Origin: CAWKEY01 sp963696315
GTDB taxonomy: Bacteria > Pseudomonadota > Gammaproteobacteria > Methylococcales > Methylomonadaceae
Reading direction: 5' to 3'
Assembly: GCA_963696315.1 (NCBI GenBank)
Contig: CAVOJU010000022.1
Coordinates: forward strand, 62,001-126,000
Length of the DNA stretch: 64,000 nucleotides
Positions within the stretch are counted from its first letter, which is position 1. Each line of letters starts with the position of its first letter. This document shows, piece after piece, positions 36,725 through 45,825 of the stretch. The notes beneath the pieces were generated by a model that saw only the letters and a list, made by a program, of their open reading frames with translations, was not told the origin of the DNA and did not search any database. The translations under genes and the position numbers were made by a program.

Positions 36725-38410
36725 ATGTTGTGGGAAATGCTCAGTGTAGCCAGGGATTTGGGCAGAGTTCAGGACATCGCATCGATCCTGATACGTTACG
36801 GTTTCGGCGGCTTTGTGAGTGTCCTGGGGATGGGCAAAGCATTGGAGCGCGCCGGCCGTGTTCTGCATTGGCAGCAGACCGAAGACTATGTCAATCTGGA
36901 CACGCCGCAACGCATACGCCGCGTCTTGGAGGAACTGGGGCCAACCTTTATCAAGCTTGGGCAAATTCTCGCCACGCGGGTTGATTTGTTTGCACCTAAC
37001 TATATTGCCGAGTTTGAAAAACTGCAGGATCAGGTGCCGCCCATTCCGTTTGAGGAGCTGCTGCCTCAAATTGAGGAAGATCTGGGTGGCAGCATTGATG
37101 AATTTTTTTCGGCAGTCGACAGACAGCCGCTGGCCGCCGCCTCCATTGCCCAGGTTCATAAAGCCCTGCTCAAAGATGGCACACCGGTTATTTTAAAAAT
37201 TCGCAGACCCGGTTTGCGCAAAATCATCGAAGCGGATTTGCGGCTTTTACAGCGCATCGCCGACATTGCCGAAGTGGAGTCATCCGAATTACGCCGGTTC
37301 CATCCGCGGGCAATCATCCGTCAGTTTGATCAATCGCTGCGCCGGGAACTCGATCTGGCCGCCGAGTGCAGAAATGCCGAGCGGGTGGCGAGCAATCTGG
37401 CGGATAATTTTAATATCAAGATTCCTAAAGTCTACTGGCATTGGACCGGCGAAAGACTGAATGTGCAGGAATATATTGAAGGCATAAACGGTAGAGATCT
37501 GGATGCTGTCGGCAATGCAGGGCTGGATCGTAAAGTGCTTGCCGAACGCGGCGCCAAGGCGGTCATGAAGATGATTATGGAAGATGGTTTTTTTCATGCC
37601 GATCCGCATGCGGGCAATGTGTTTTATCTGCCCGAAAATCAACTGGCTTTCATCGATTTCGGCATGGTCGGCCGCTTGACGGAAGAACGCCGCGAACAAG
37701 TGGTAAATCTGCTCTACGGCATGATCAATCATGCGCCGGTCAAAGTGGCGGAGATACTTGAAGACTGGTCGGACAATATCCATACCGATGAACAGGTGCT
37801 GACCGTCGATATAGAGGCATTTGTTGATCAATACAGCACCCTGGCGTTACAGGATTTAAATCTCACGGCCATGATGAGCGATCTGATGGCCTTGTTACGC
37901 GATCACCGGCTGATATTGCCTCCCGATCTGGTTTTGTTGATCAAGACATACATCACTCTGGATGGTTTGGGCAGATATCTCGATCCTGACTTTAATACCC
38001 TGGTTGTTGCTGCGCCTTATATCCAGGAAATCATGCTGGAACGCTACCGGCCCGAGGCAATAGCCAAACGCGGTTGGCGTAATCTGATCAGTATTGCCGA
38101 CCTGTTGTCAAACCTGCCCAAGGATCTGCGTAAACTCTTGCGCGCTTCCAGACAAGGGGCGTTCCAGGTCGACATTAACGTCCGCCATCTCGATTACTAT
38201 GTCAGTAAGACCGATAATGCCATCAGCCGATTGACCATGGGCATTGTAACAGCCGCGTGGATTATCGGCTCTTCCATCATCATAACCGTAAAAGGCGGGC
38301 CGGAAATATTCGGCGTGCCCGCATTCGGATTTTTAGGCTTTCTCTTTGCCGCCATTGGCGGTGTCTGGCTGCTGCTGTCTATGTGGCAAAGCGGCAGCAG
38401 TAGTCGCTGA
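36725..38410 (+). CDS. ABC1 atypical kinase (AarF/UbiB family)
   Basis: 561 residues. The family motifs are clear: LGPTFIKLGQILATRVDL (KxGQ motif over the active site), AAASIAQVHKA (Ala-rich loop replacing the P-loop), VILKIRRPGL, GFFHADPHAGNVFY and FIDFGMVGRL (catalytic and metal-binding Asp residues). Two transmembrane helices close the protein (AAWIIGSSIIITV, FGFLGFLFAAIGGVWLLLSM). UbiB proteins are needed for ubiquinone synthesis or handling. Given the DUF6781 partner rather than ubiE/ubiJ, it may be a paralogue rather than the main UbiB. Confidence 0.92.
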   Translation: MLWEMLSVARDLGRVQDIASILIRYGFGGFVSVLGMGKALERAGRVLHWQQTEDYVNLDTPQRIRRVLEELGPTFIKLGQILATRVDLFAPNYIAEFEKLQDQVPPIPFEELLPQIEEDLGGSIDEFFSAVDRQPLAAASIAQVHKALLKDGTPVILKIRRPGLRKIIEADLRLLQRIADIAEVESSELRRFHPRAIIRQFDQSLRRELDLAAECRNAERVASNLADNFNIKIPKVYWHWTGERLNVQEYIEGINGRDLDAVGNAGLDRKVLAERGAKAVMKMIMEDGFFHADPHAGNVFYLPENQLAFIDFGMVGRLTEERREQVVNLLYGMINHAPVKVAEILEDWSDNIHTDEQVLTVDIEAFVDQYSTLALQDLNLTAMMSDLMALLRDHRLILPPDLVLLIKTYITLDGLGRYLDPDFNTLVVAAPYIQEIMLERYRPEAIAKRGWRNLISIADLLSNLPKDLRKLLRASRQGAFQVDINVRHLDYYVSKTDNAISRLTMGIVTAAWIIGSSIIITVKGGPEIFGVPAFGFLGFLFAAIGGVWLLLSMWQSGSSSR

Positions 38411-38589
38411 AAAAAACAGGGTTTTGAGTAAACGGCCAGACATGGCATGATGTTCGATAAGTAATTGAGCAGAGAACTATGCCGAAAATGTTTTTCAGCC
38501 GCATCATTGATAGTTTCAATGCTGCGGCGTCTCCGCAGCAGCAATTTATTAAAGGCATCGATTACTTGAGCCTTCGGGTTTGTTTTCAA
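38411..38589 (-). pseudogene. C-terminal remnant of an IS982-type transposase
   Basis: Reading minus from 38589: NKLLLRRRRSIETINDAAEK, then HFRHSSLLNYLSNIMPCLAVYS. This follows the end of IS982-family transposases (LLLRKRxIIETINDQLK, then HxRHRSxxNFxxNLxxGLxAY). Only the last quarter remains, with changes in the usual QLK region. No intact end of the element is visible; it lies just past the UbiB-kinase stop. Confidence 0.65.
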
Positions 38590-38805
38590 TGAAAAAATGA
38601 GTTTAAAATAAAAATTTTACTTAAAATTTTTCTTGAAGAGATTTAAAGTATTACTTCCATCTAACTGACAAATCGTGTGTTTTTGTAAGCGTGCTTGCCT
38701 CTGACTGGCAAGGATTTCCACTGTTTCAGTACCATTCGTTTTCAAAGTTGGATAAGAGTAAATGGTATTTCAACGTTCCTTCAATTTAGTTATCAGGTGA
38801 ATATC

Positions 38806-39075
38806 ATGGCAGGCCAAGACGAACATAACGAAAAAAACGACCAGCCATTGCCCACAGAGGATTTAGACAATCTTGAAGCTACAGCAAGCCCCCTTAAATC
38901 ACTGTTATATGGTATCGCCGGCTTGATACTGGTTTTATCGATTTTTATATTGTTGCCGATGTTTTTTACCTATTTATCCGAAGGCGATACGCGCGCTCCG
39001 TCAGAGATTCACCCCACAGACACTGCAAGAAAAGGTAGTCAGGGCGCATACGATCTTGTGAAACCTGAAAAATAA
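38806..39075 (+). CDS. Small single-pass membrane protein of unknown function
   Basis: 89 residues from ATG 38806 with AGGTGA 5 nt upstream. An acidic, charged N-terminus (MAGQDEHNEKNDQPLPTED) precedes one transmembrane helix (about 38-60, LLYGIAGLILVLSIFILLPM) and a short polar tail. The N-terminus probably faces the cytoplasm. No family recognised. The longer open frame upstream lacks a ribosome site. Confidence 0.6.
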   Translation: MAGQDEHNEKNDQPLPTEDLDNLEATASPLKSLLYGIAGLILVLSIFILLPMFFTYLSEGDTRAPSEIHPTDTARKGSQGAYDLVKPEK

Positions 39076-39237
39076 AAAAATTACCGGGGGAAAGCTCAGC
39101 ACAAGCCCCATAAAGCCAGTAACAATAGCAGCAACTGAACGGTTATGTAAAGCCGGCATAATCGCTCTTATCGAAATTAAATCGTTACCGGTCAGATAGA
39201 TCAAAAACACTAAGAAGGATGAAAACACGAGAGCCAA
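39001..39237 (-). CDS. Possible small two-helix membrane protein (doubtful)
   Basis: 78 residues from TTG 39237, with AGGA about 8 nt upstream. Two hydrophobic segments (LVFSSFLVFLIYLTG and AIVTGFMGLVLSFPPVIFLF) separated by a basic loop look like a membrane protein. However its end overlaps the convergent gene at 38806-39075 by 75 bp and the start codon is weak. Listed because the stretch 39076-39237 has no other gene. Confidence 0.3.
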   Translation of the reverse strand: MALVFSSFLVFLIYLTGNDLISIRAIMPALHNRSVAAIVTGFMGLVLSFPPVIFLFFRFHKIVCALTTFSCSVCGVNL

Positions 39238-39303
39238 TCCTATAATCCTGAAACAAAGGTATATGCAAATGAAATTTTATTGCCATCTGGCGGGTTCCTG
39301 CAC

Positions 39304-40068
39304 ATGATTAACCTGCGCTCGATTTGTTTATTCAGCGTGCTGTGTTGTATGGTGCTGCCGCCCTGTGCCGTAGCCACGCCAAACACGCATATTTCTGTGA
39401 TTGTGTCCCTGGTCGACAACGTATCTCAAGGCATCGTGCCTGTTCCTGCGAAAATTGGCAATGGCGATGATCCGCACCACAATCTCTATTGGGGTGCGCT
39501 TTACGGCGTGAAAACCTTTTTGAGCAAGGCCGATGGTTGGCGCAAGTTGGGCTGCGAACAAGCCATTAGCGACACTATCCTGGAACGCTGCCAGTTTGCC
39601 TGGAAGGACAAGCTCACTGTCACCGCCGATGCGTATCGCGGCAGCCGGATTGACCAGGCGATGCTGGACTTTATGCAACAAGCCGCCACTCCGCCCGATG
39701 CGTCAAGGCGTGAAATGGTGGTATTTATCGGCCATGACGGCTTGATGGACACACAAAACCAGCCGATCATAGAACGCTTTCCAAAACACGCCAGGCACGA
39801 TAAACAAGCCGTTGTCCTCGCCTGTAAGAGCGATGAGTTTTTCGCAGGACATTTGCAAGCCGCAGGTTCAAAGCCGGTGGTAACCACTTTCAGCTTTATG
39901 GCCCCAGAAGCCTATGTGTTGGAAGCGGTTGCACAGGGTTTTGCAAATGGCGCGAGTGAGGCGGAGCTGCGCAGTTCCGCCGGTACCGCGTACGCCAAAT
40001 ACCAGCGCATCTCAGCCAAAGCGGGCAAGTCGGTTTTTTCTGCAAAGAATTCAAACCAGGCGCATTAA
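39304..40068 (+). CDS. Secreted protein with His-Asp-Gly / Ala-Cys-Lys-Ser motif pair (possible caspase-like fold)
   Basis: 254 residues from ATG 39304 with a signal peptide (MINLRSICLFSVLCCMVLPP, then CAVA). The mature region has DDPHHNLYWGALYGVKTFL, YRGSRIDQAMLDFM, then MVVFIGHDGLMD and AVVLACKSDEFF at the ends of two predicted strands, followed by TFSFMAPEAYVLEAVAQGF. A hydrophobic strand ending in His-x-Gly followed by one ending in Ala-Cys is the layout of clan CD (caspase/gingipain/CHAT) proteases. This assignment is inference; family membership was not confirmed. Start is weakly supported by its ribosome site. Confidence 0.7.
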   Translation: MINLRSICLFSVLCCMVLPPCAVATPNTHISVIVSLVDNVSQGIVPVPAKIGNGDDPHHNLYWGALYGVKTFLSKADGWRKLGCEQAISDTILERCQFAWKDKLTVTADAYRGSRIDQAMLDFMQQAATPPDASRREMVVFIGHDGLMDTQNQPIIERFPKHARHDKQAVVLACKSDEFFAGHLQAAGSKPVVTTFSFMAPEAYVLEAVAQGFANGASEAELRSSAGTAYAKYQRISAKAGKSVFSAKNSNQAH

Positions 40069-40085
40069 AAAGTACCGGCGACTGG

Positions 40086-40292
40086 ATGGATCGAGGCGCG
40101 AAGCCCATCAAGCGACGGCAACTTGGAACCCATCAAGGGCGGTGGAGGCAGATCGCCTTCAAGCGTAGCTCGATGGAGTCCGCATTCCGTTTCAACCGGC
40201 GCAAATCGGAGTTTCGTGGCCTTCTTTTTCGGCGACTCCTCGAACAGGCTGTTCAACCAGAGCCATTATTCTATAATGGCTCTGGTTGTGAA
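40086..40292 (+). pseudogene. C-terminal remnant of an IS1595-type (ISXO2-like) transposase
   Basis: The frame reads IKRRQLGTHQGRWRQIAF, then SAFRFNRRKSEFRGLLFRRL and LEQAVQPEP. IS1595/ISXO2 transposases end in a similar way (WLLGTHQGAV..., FxFRFNRRxSxxRGLLFxRLLEQAV). Only the C-terminal fifth remains, and the expected QxxHLxxYLDE helix is damaged. It lies 18 bp after the secreted-protein stop. Confidence 0.7.
40255..40287. terminator. Perfect 15-bp palindrome, 3-nt loop, between convergent genes
   Basis: AACCAGAGCCATTAT and its exact complement flank a TCT loop. It overlaps the end of the transposase remnant and lies between the convergent secreted-protein and lipase genes. It may be part of the IS end or a bidirectional terminator. 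No strong T-run follows. Confidence 0.5.
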
Positions 40293-40398
40293 TCCATTGC
40301 TCAAACTTGCAAAACCCCACCCGCCTTAAACCATATTTCGGGTTTGTCCAACAAGCGGTTCAGATTCTGGTTCACTCCTATTTATCCCGCGCTATCAG

Positions 40399-41670
40399 CT
40401 ATTCTAGATTCCTCAAAACTTCTCCACCCACGCCAATATCAGTTGTCTCACAAGCATGAGTTGAGCTAAGGTCATCGCCAATAAGTAGGTTTATTTTATT
40501 CCCGCATTCCCGCAAAAGAATATTGATTTTGACCGATTTCTGTTGCAGCGGAAGATTCCCGGTTAACCTTGCCAGATCCTGGGAATTAGCCGATACGATG
40601 CCATCCCCATCTTCTGAATCAGTCAGACTGACCAAAGTATCTTGTCCCGTTCCAATTATTGAAACATAGGATACATTGGACGGAAGGGGATGATTACCCA
40701 AGTCATTGAGAATGTTCAGCGCCTCACTGTTGGGCTGTAAATCCCTGACTCCAGTACTGTCGGCGTCAACATCTAAAGGTAGAAGATCGCAAATGCTGAC
40801 ATTACCGGAAATACCTAAAATAGAGAACTTGTTGTGACATGCGTCGGCCCAAAAACTGCCTCGATGCGGTGTCCCAATGGTAATGAGTTTTGCAACATCG
40901 TCCCGATACGGAATTGTCGTTGCTGAATCGGACTCTCGTGCCAAGCCTTGCAAGTACTCCCTTGCGGCGAGTCCCCCCATGCTGTGGCCAACTAAAAGAA
41001 CCTTTGTCGCTTCGGGGTTTTCGTCCAGGACCGCTTGAATGATGGCCGCCAGTTCGCCGCCCTGGGCACCTAAAGATAACCCTTGATTATCCGAGAAATT
41101 TAACGTGTAAAAGTCACCAGAGTTGCCTGTACAGGCAGCAGGCTGATTTGGGCCGGGGCAGCTAATATCCACGTTTTTAGTATCCGGATTGTAAGTAGGT
41201 ATTCCGCCAAATGTCCAACCACCGTTGTTTATCAGATAGTCTCTATAGGGTATCCAGGTGTCTGCGGAAGACGCTAAACCATGAATAAAAATAACAGGAT
41301 ACTGCCTCGTTCCACACCCTGCCTCTGCCAGCCAAACGGATAAATCGCCCAAATCCTGCGGCGAGAAATCGTTCGGTCCCTGGTAATACACATGGTCGTC
41401 GGCGTTGGAAACACCCACATAAGCATTGGTATTCGGGTAATAGCGATAGGTGTAGGGCGAAAAAAACAGCTCGTCAAACACCGGCGGTGAAAACAGGTTG
41501 GGATAGAATGTTTGCGCCCAGTTAAACAAGCAATCTGTATTGGGCGGCGCGGTATCAGCAGCTTTCGCCGGAGAGTTAATGGTCGCTGCTATGTTGCAAA
41601 CTAGCATAAGGATTATCAATCCTAATGTCCTCGCAGGCAAGGGATAGTCTTTGCGTTGTTGGTTGTTCAT
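40399..41670 (-). CDS. Secreted alpha/beta-hydrolase lipase with N-terminal accessory domain
   Basis: 423 residues. N-terminal signal/anchor (LGLIILMLVCNIAATI), then a Cys-bounded domain at about 45-118 (CLFNWAQTFYPNLFSPP, PYTYRYYPNTNAYVGVSNAD, WLAEAGC) found in front of several secreted proteins in methanotrophs. The hydrolase follows: VIFIHGLASSADTW (oxyanion region), LLVGHSMGGLAAREYL with the nucleophile Ser, ITIGTPHRGS. A late Asp (EDGDGIVS) and His (SSTHACE) may complete the triad. It is likely a triacylglycerol lipase or esterase exported to the envelope. Confidence 0.88.
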   Translation of the reverse strand: MNNQQRKDYPLPARTLGLIILMLVCNIAATINSPAKAADTAPPNTDCLFNWAQTFYPNLFSPPVFDELFFSPYTYRYYPNTNAYVGVSNADDHVYYQGPNDFSPQDLGDLSVWLAEAGCGTRQYPVIFIHGLASSADTWIPYRDYLINNGGWTFGGIPTYNPDTKNVDISCPGPNQPAACTGNSGDFYTLNFSDNQGLSLGAQGGELAAIIQAVLDENPEATKVLLVGHSMGGLAAREYLQGLARESDSATTIPYRDDVAKLITIGTPHRGSFWADACHNKFSILGISGNVSICDLLPLDVDADSTGVRDLQPNSEALNILNDLGNHPLPSNVSYVSIIGTGQDTLVSLTDSEDGDGIVSANSQDLARLTGNLPLQQKSVKINILLRECGNKINLLIGDDLSSTHACETTDIGVGGEVLRNLE

Positions 41671-42181
41671 GGTTTTATCCTAAGGTTAGGTAAAGCAGCT
41701 TTTTTCAAAGATTCAATGAAAAAGCCGAACGAGCTCGCATGCCATCTACGAGTTTGGCGTTGTAAATCCGGATATCTTGGAATCAGGTCAAGTAAAGTGC
41801 TTTTCCATGTTTTCCTCACAATAGTTCCAGTGTTGTTATCTTGTGCTGAAAATCTTGGGGTGTGCCACAGGCACATAAGATGACACTATACGGAAATAGA
41901 GACCGGATGTGTATAAGTTTATTTGAAGATGGTGGCAGCCTCATCAAAAGTCTGTTGTCGGAAACTGGCTTTAAACCACCTCAAGCTGCTTGTAGTAAGA
42001 GTGCGGGTGAGCGTTGTGAAAATGCTAGCTCATCATTGATCCTGCCAGTTCATCGGTTCTTGTCCTATTGAGAGGGAGTCGTGTGTTTCTCAATAGTTTT
42101 GAGTCGGGCTCCACTAGCGCTTCGTTCGCATTTCAAGCCCGTAAACTTGAAACTTTCCTAACACTGCAGTTTATTAAATGA
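41671..42181. other. Intergenic stretch, nothing recognised
   Basis: 511 bp between two minus-strand genes. Short open frames here (41656-41883, 41862-42071) have no ribosome sites or protein-like composition. It presumably holds the lipase promoter. Confidence 0.4.
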
Positions 42182-43258
42182 TCACTTCGCCGCAGGAGCG
42201 GCGATGCATAAATTTTGTTGAGAATGGCCAGTCTCAAACATGACAATCCGGTTGACAATATCCTCGGCGCTGCTATTTCCTATTGGGCCGGCGGTGACAC
42301 GAGCGGTTGCTGCGCTAACCAGATGCACGTAGCTCAGGTGCGGCCCGCCGCCAAGGCTTGAGTTGATTAAGAACTCAGTTTTATCGGGCTCCGCAATTTT
42401 TTCCGGAGCCGCACTGCCCGGGTTGCAGGCGCCGAAAAAAATCAGGCCGTCCGCCGATACCAGCGAACTCAGCGATTTTGTGAAATGAAAGAACCGTTCA
42501 GGGGATATCTCAACAGATATCTTTTGCTCGAACAGGGGTTCACGGCAAATGATCTCACAGAAATTCAGCTGGTATTCGCGCTGCGGTTCCGGGATTGTGG
42601 CCAGTTGCTCCGGTGAGCAGTAACGCTGAAAACAAGCCCGGTTCAGCGGCTGTAGCTGTTTTTCCAGTTCCTTAAGCAGACGCCAGATTTCGGTCGATTT
42701 CATCTCTGCCAGCTCATGCCAGCGCGAAGCCATATAGTCACTGAATACGGGGTTTTTTTCGGTATCATAGGTGATGGACAGCACATTCTTTAGCCCGGGC
42801 TGGGACTCGGAAAACTGAAGAAATTTGGCTTTGCTCCCCGTTACCTGAAAGTCTTGCCAAAACACGGCGTTTGTAAGCACCGGCCCGTCGAAACCGCCAT
42901 GACTGATGAACATAACCCGGTCGAAAGGCGGCGACTGTCGCAGTATCTGCTCGACCTGCTGGTAATAATCCGTCCAGCTCCAGACATCCCGCAGTTGCGT
43001 AACGTCTGCATTAAATCGGTTCCGGTAAAAAGCTTCAAGAGTGCGGGCGGGTTGCTCAGACCACCTTGGACTCTCAGTCGTGTGCGGTTCCTTGCTCAAT
43101 AAGGGAACAAGCAGCACTCGCCTCGGAGGTTGTTGCAACTTCAATTCGCTCAATCGGCCATAAAAGGATCGGCACGACATGAGGTGACTTTCATCACTAT
43201 AAACATCGGCGGCATAAATCCACAGCAGCAACAAGGAAACCAGAAACCGGAGGCGCAT
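42182..43258 (-). CDS. Secreted protein with His-Gly-Gly / Ala-Cys-Asn motif pair (possible caspase-like fold)
   Basis: 358 residues with a signal peptide (MRLRFLVSLLLLWIYAADVY). The mature part has RRVLLVPLL, a long helical region, DRVMFISHGGFDGPVL and, about 180 residues later, ADGLIFFGACNPGSA. A strand ending in His-Gly and a later strand ending in Ala-Cys is the dyad layout of clan CD proteases such as CHAT and caspases. Near the end is GGGPHLSYVHLVSAATARVT. This is inference from motif layout only. Several other cysteines (CFQRYCSPEQ, FCEIICREP) may form disulfides in the periplasm. Confidence 0.7.
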   Translation of the reverse strand: MRLRFLVSLLLLWIYAADVYSDESHLMSCRSFYGRLSELKLQQPPRRVLLVPLLSKEPHTTESPRWSEQPARTLEAFYRNRFNADVTQLRDVWSWTDYYQQVEQILRQSPPFDRVMFISHGGFDGPVLTNAVFWQDFQVTGSKAKFLQFSESQPGLKNVLSITYDTEKNPVFSDYMASRWHELAEMKSTEIWRLLKELEKQLQPLNRACFQRYCSPEQLATIPEPQREYQLNFCEIICREPLFEQKISVEISPERFFHFTKSLSSLVSADGLIFFGACNPGSAAPEKIAEPDKTEFLINSSLGGGPHLSYVHLVSAATARVTAGPIGNSSAEDIVNRIVMFETGHSQQNLCIAAPAAK

Positions 43259-43453
43259 AATATTCTTCAGAGTAAGGCTCCATCAATCAAGCTTGGAATC
43301 AAGACATTCCGTAAAATACGATTTCAAACGAGGTATTGTCTACGCCATATTATTCTTAAATCGGGAAAATATTAATCATAAGTCGGCGGCGGAAATTCAC
43401 CCTCCAGAATTTACACGCGTTGAGAAAGGCTTGGGTTTCGAGGTAAAGACGGG

Positions 43454-44389
43454 CTAATTTTTAAGCGGTTCCGGAGTGCTGTGGTTTTTTTGCTTGCGGG
43501 CCAGTTTCTTGGCCGCTTTTTGCTGGCGGATTATGGCTAGCTCGGCCAATTCTGCTTCCATCATGGCCGGGGTTTCCAGACTGATTCTGCCTATCGTGCC
43601 GGCGCGTAATTCGGTCAGCAGGATTTTGGCCGTTTTATCCATATCGATATGGCCGCCGGCGCGCAGACAGCCGCGGTTTTTGCCTATGCTCTCCATGAGT
43701 GCCTGTTCGCCTTGCGGCAGCGGCTCCAGTTGATAACGCGCCTGCAACTGATCAGGATAATGATGCAGCAGATATTCGGCCGCGAACAAGGCGATGTGAT
43801 CATGCTGCAGGGCGGTATCCTTAATGGCGCCTGTGGCGGCCAGCCGGTAGCCGCTGTTCTTGTTTTCAACATTGGGCCACAGCAGACCAGGCGTATCCAG
43901 CAAGATGATGCCATTGCCTATATCAATGCGTTGCTGGGTCTTGGTGATGGCCGGTTCGTTGCCGGTTTTTGCAATAGTCCGGCCTGCCAGGATATTAATA
44001 AGCGTGGATTTTCCAACATTGGGTATGCCCATGATCAGCGTGTGGATGAGCCGGCCGCTGGCTTCCTTAGCGGGCAGCATCTTATGACAGAGATCAGGCA
44101 ATTGGCGCATTTTATCCGGTTGGGTAATGCTCAATGCCAGGGTTTTAACGCCTTGCTCCTGCTCCAGATAGCTTTGCCACTGCTGGGTAATAACAGGGTC
44201 GGCCAGGTCGCTCTTGCTGAGTATTTTGATGCAGGGCTTGTCGCCGCGCAGGGTTTTCAGCATCGGATTTTCACTGCTGAACGGAATGCGGGCATCGAGA
44301 ATTTCAATGATCAGGTCGACCTGCGGCAGAACCGCCTTGATTTCTTTGCTGGCCTTGTGCATGTGACCGGGGTACCACTGAATAAGCAT
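43454..44389 (-). CDS. ylqF: Ribosome biogenesis GTPase YlqF/RbgA (circularly permuted)
   Basis: 311 residues. It starts with the family hallmark MLIQWYPGHMHKASKEI. GTPase motifs come in permuted order: G4 SKSDLAD first (about 58), then G1 GIPNVGKSTLIN (about 120), and G3 DTPGLLWP (about 168). The C-terminal domain (RGCLRAGGHIDMDKTAKILL) binds the ribosome. RbgA acts in late assembly of the 50S subunit. The tail is basic (KAAKKLARKQKN). Confidence 0.95.
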   Translation of the reverse strand: MLIQWYPGHMHKASKEIKAVLPQVDLIIEILDARIPFSSENPMLKTLRGDKPCIKILSKSDLADPVITQQWQSYLEQEQGVKTLALSITQPDKMRQLPDLCHKMLPAKEASGRLIHTLIMGIPNVGKSTLINILAGRTIAKTGNEPAITKTQQRIDIGNGIILLDTPGLLWPNVENKNSGYRLAATGAIKDTALQHDHIALFAAEYLLHHYPDQLQARYQLEPLPQGEQALMESIGKNRGCLRAGGHIDMDKTAKILLTELRAGTIGRISLETPAMMEAELAELAIIRQQKAAKKLARKQKNHSTPEPLKN

Positions 44390-44489
44390 AATTTGTTAGA
44401 GAGCCTGGAGTTGCTGGTGGTGCCTGCAAACGCTGTGTTTGCCGCCGTTGATGACCGGATTTCGGTGTGGCTGACGAAATTGGGTACTA

Positions 44490-44975
44490 TTATATTTCGT
44501 GGTCGATTTTGTGCGCTTTTAAGCCCCAGCTAAAGAGGCTGGAGATGCGCTGGTTGCTTTTTCTGAAGCGGGGTAGCAGCATTTCTACCCAATGATAAAG
44601 AATCTGATAACCAATGTGCGGATGCTGATTCAGAAACAATTTGAGTTTTTTTGCATCAATAACGGCCAGCTCGGAGTCGGATAAAGCCTTGACGCTGGCG
44701 CAATGGGGTTCATCGTCAAAAAAACACGATTGGGCAAATTCCTCGCCATCGAAAAGCTCACATAAGCCCGAGGTAATATGCCGGCTTTCGGAGAGCTTGA
44801 CATCCGTGCAGACCATCAGCGAACCTTTTAAAACGACATAGATGTCCTTGTTGACTTCGCCTTCGACAATAATCAGTTCATGGGCATCATAATGCGCCTG
44901 CCGCCAATGCTCGCCTTCGAGAAAATCAGGATGCGAAAGCAGATCTTTCAGGGAGCGGAAATCTTTTGTAGTCAT
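44490..44975 (-). CDS. Cyclic nucleotide-binding domain protein (no HTH)
   Basis: 161 residues made of one cNMP-binding jelly roll: HELIIVEGEVNKDIYVVLKG, SLMVCTDVKLSESRHITSG, LFDGEEFAQSCFFDDEPHCASV, then a helix. The phosphate-binding cassette is atypical (GEEFAQSCFFDDEP rather than GExxxxxxRxA), so cyclic-nucleotide binding is uncertain. There is no DNA-binding domain, so it may act as a protein partner. It precedes the GTPase gene on the same strand with a 100-bp gap. Confidence 0.85.
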   Translation of the reverse strand: MTTKDFRSLKDLLSHPDFLEGEHWRQAHYDAHELIIVEGEVNKDIYVVLKGSLMVCTDVKLSESRHITSGLCELFDGEEFAQSCFFDDEPHCASVKALSDSELAVIDAKKLKLFLNQHPHIGYQILYHWVEMLLPRFRKSNQRISSLFSWGLKAHKIDHEI

Positions 44976-45195
44976 AGTTGCTTTAGGATCAGCCAGGCAG
45001 AATAAAGAGGACAGCGTTGATATTTAAATCAGAGACATAAAGATTATATGCCTTCGCCCTCATAGCCGCAATCGAACGCCAGTGCAAACGGATGTTCAAG
45101 CTACAGCAAGTCGACGGCTGGCATTGTTCAGCGTATCGGCAAGTGGCTATAATGCCGAGGCATAAACTCAGCTTTTTCCTCACACAGGCCAGACC

Positions 45196-45798
45196 ATGCA
45201 ACAAATCCCGCTAAGTTCCAGTTTTTACGCCTATTTATCCAGGCTCAGATGGATTAAGCGCTGGGGATTAAAGCGCAATGCGCATGAAGAAAACGTCATG
45301 GAGCATAGCTGGGAAGTCTCGGTTATTGCCCACACCCTGGCCTTGATTAAAAACCGCTATTACGGCGGCAATGTCGACGCCAATGCCATTGCTGCCGCGG
45401 CTTTGTATCACGATATTACCGAAGTGATTACCGGCGATTTGCCGACACCCATTAAATATCACTCCAATGAAATCAGCAGCGCTTACAAGCAGATTGAAAA
45501 ACAGGCCGAGAAAGAATTGCTCAATCTGCTGCCGGCAGAACTCCTGGCCGATTTTCAGGCGCTGATTCAGCACGAGCAGATGCCGCCAGAGCATGTGCAG
45601 ATCATCAAGGCGGCCGATAAGATTTCGGCCTATCTCAAATGTCAGGCCGAATTGAAAGCCGGCAATGCCGAATTTGAAACCGCCGCCGGACTACTGGCCA
45701 GCACCATCAGCGCATCGCTTCAGCCGGAAGTGGTGTTTTTTATGGCTGTTTTCGCGCCGAGTTGCGGCCTGACACTCGATGGGTTGATGAAAACCTAA
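45196..45798 (+). CDS. yfbR: 5'-deoxynucleotidase YfbR (HD-domain)
   Basis: 200 residues, usual YfbR length. HD-domain metal site: RNAHEENVMEHSWEVSVIAH (first His) and AAALYHDITEVITGDLPTPI (His-Asp pair), then IIKAADKISAYLKCQAE. YfbR removes the phosphate from deoxynucleoside 5'-monophosphates in nucleotide balance. Cytoplasmic. ATG start; the sequence before it has no strong ribosome site. Confidence 0.94.
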   Translation: MQQIPLSSSFYAYLSRLRWIKRWGLKRNAHEENVMEHSWEVSVIAHTLALIKNRYYGGNVDANAIAAAALYHDITEVITGDLPTPIKYHSNEISSAYKQIEKQAEKELLNLLPAELLADFQALIQHEQMPPEHVQIIKAADKISAYLKCQAELKAGNAEFETAAGLLASTISASLQPEVVFFMAVFAPSCGLTLDGLMKT

Positions 45799-45825
45799 GC
45801 GCTGCGCGCGATTCCAACCTCGACG

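Noticed and set aside
38197..38410. Continuation of the IS982-type remnant into the UbiB-kinase gene
   Set aside because: Past about 38411 the minus-strand frame is just antisense to the conserved C-terminal helices of the kinase.
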